Shown here: in pieces, positions 63,981 to 64,000 of the stretch
Numbering within the stretch: the stretch's first letter is position 1
Layout: every line of letters begins with the position of its first letter
Source: Tuberibacillus sp. Marseille-P3662
GTDB lineage: Bacteria; Bacillota; Bacilli; Bacillales; Sporolactobacillaceae
Direction of reading: 5' to 3'
DNA length: 64,000 nt
Assembly (NCBI RefSeq): GCF_900178005.1
Contig: NZ_FXBS01000006.1
Span: 248,001-312,000 of the forward strand
Translations under genes and position numbers: made by a program
Notes under the pieces: model-generated
The model's input: only the letters and a program-made list of their open reading frames with translations
Database searches by the model: none
Told to the model about the DNA's origin: nothing

Positions 63981-64000
63981 TTGCGAAAAATGTTGTTAGC
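63981..64000 (+). CDS. Start of a further gene in the PspA operon (partial)
   Basis: A TTG start (LRKML...) ten bases or so after GGGGGTGAT, 33 bases past the pspA stop, runs off the right edge. Only six residues are visible, so no family can be given. The spacing suggests it is cotranscribed with pspA. Confidence 0.4.

Overview
The window is a stretch of core chromosome from a spore-forming, low-GC Gram-positive bacterium of the order Bacillales. The case rests on gene content and order. The genes follow, with gaps, the ytk-ytl-ytm-ytn-yto-ytp-ytx-ytc-ytf block of Bacillus subtilis: pckA/metK, ytpAB, leuS, ytgP, ytkP-ytlPQ, ytmP-ytzH-trmB-ytnP, ytoP, ytpQR-sftA-murC-ytxGH-aroA-ccpA, acsA, rpsD-ytsP-refZ-ezrA-nifZ-thiI-sspA-ytcIJ, ytfIJ-tpx-ytxK-ackA. 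Sporulation genes are spread through it: an Hsp20/GerT-like gene, three GerP-like genes, cse60, refZ, sspA and ytfJ. Shine-Dalgarno sites are strong throughout, and TTG and GTG starts are common. I see no rRNA, tRNA, CRISPR array, prophage or insertion sequence.

Layout. 1-1.3 kb: GerT-like gene diverging from three small GerP-like genes. 1.4-9.8 kb: unknown genes, ytkD, pckA, metK, ytpA-ytpB, mnmM, an MFS exporter. 9.8-12.6 kb: leuS behind a leucine T-box. 12.8-24.9 kb: two rhodanese-like genes, cse60, a MurJ/SpoVB-like flippase, a pseudouridine synthase, a K+ channel, a cysteine-synthase homologue, RNA ligase-like ytlP, trmB, a lactonase. 24.9-37.6 kb: M42 peptidase, ytpQ, ytpR, the DNA translocase sftA, NAPRTase, murC, ytxGH, aroA and ccpA. 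37.8-45.2 kb: acsA with a perfect cre site, a class A PBP with a repetitive tail, rpsD with its leader, ytsP and refZ. 45.5-54 kb: ezrA, nifZ-thiI, sspA, an acyl-CoA synthetase, an amidohydrolase and an ABC ATPase. 54.3-64 kb: ytfIJ, tpx, ytxK-ackA, moaB, ald, an M24 peptidase and a DUF4178-PspA module.

How the genes work together. Carbon overflow and acetate use (ccpA, acsA, ackA, pckA) sit close together, and acsA carries a CcpA site right after its neighbour ccpA. nifZ and thiI form a sulfur-transfer pair. murC, the PBP, ytgP, sftA, ezrA and refZ serve wall synthesis and division. metK, mnmM, trmB, leuS, ytpR, rluB-like and rpsD serve translation and tRNA or rRNA modification.

The most interesting signal is not a protein. 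A leader-like element of about 80-90 nt occurs at three places (24222-24304, 56173-56265, and three tandem copies at 62264-62512). It is always in the same orientation as the gene just downstream, starts near a plausible promoter and runs up to the ribosome-binding site. In it a 5' segment, GCACTTCCYCG, can pair either inside a hairpin or with the downstream Shine-Dalgarno. I read it as a candidate undescribed cis-regulatory RNA. All pairings and alignments were made by eye. A second small repeat (CGATGCTGGCACGTCYTG) sits directly before the ribosome-binding sites of trmB and an ABC ATPase gene.
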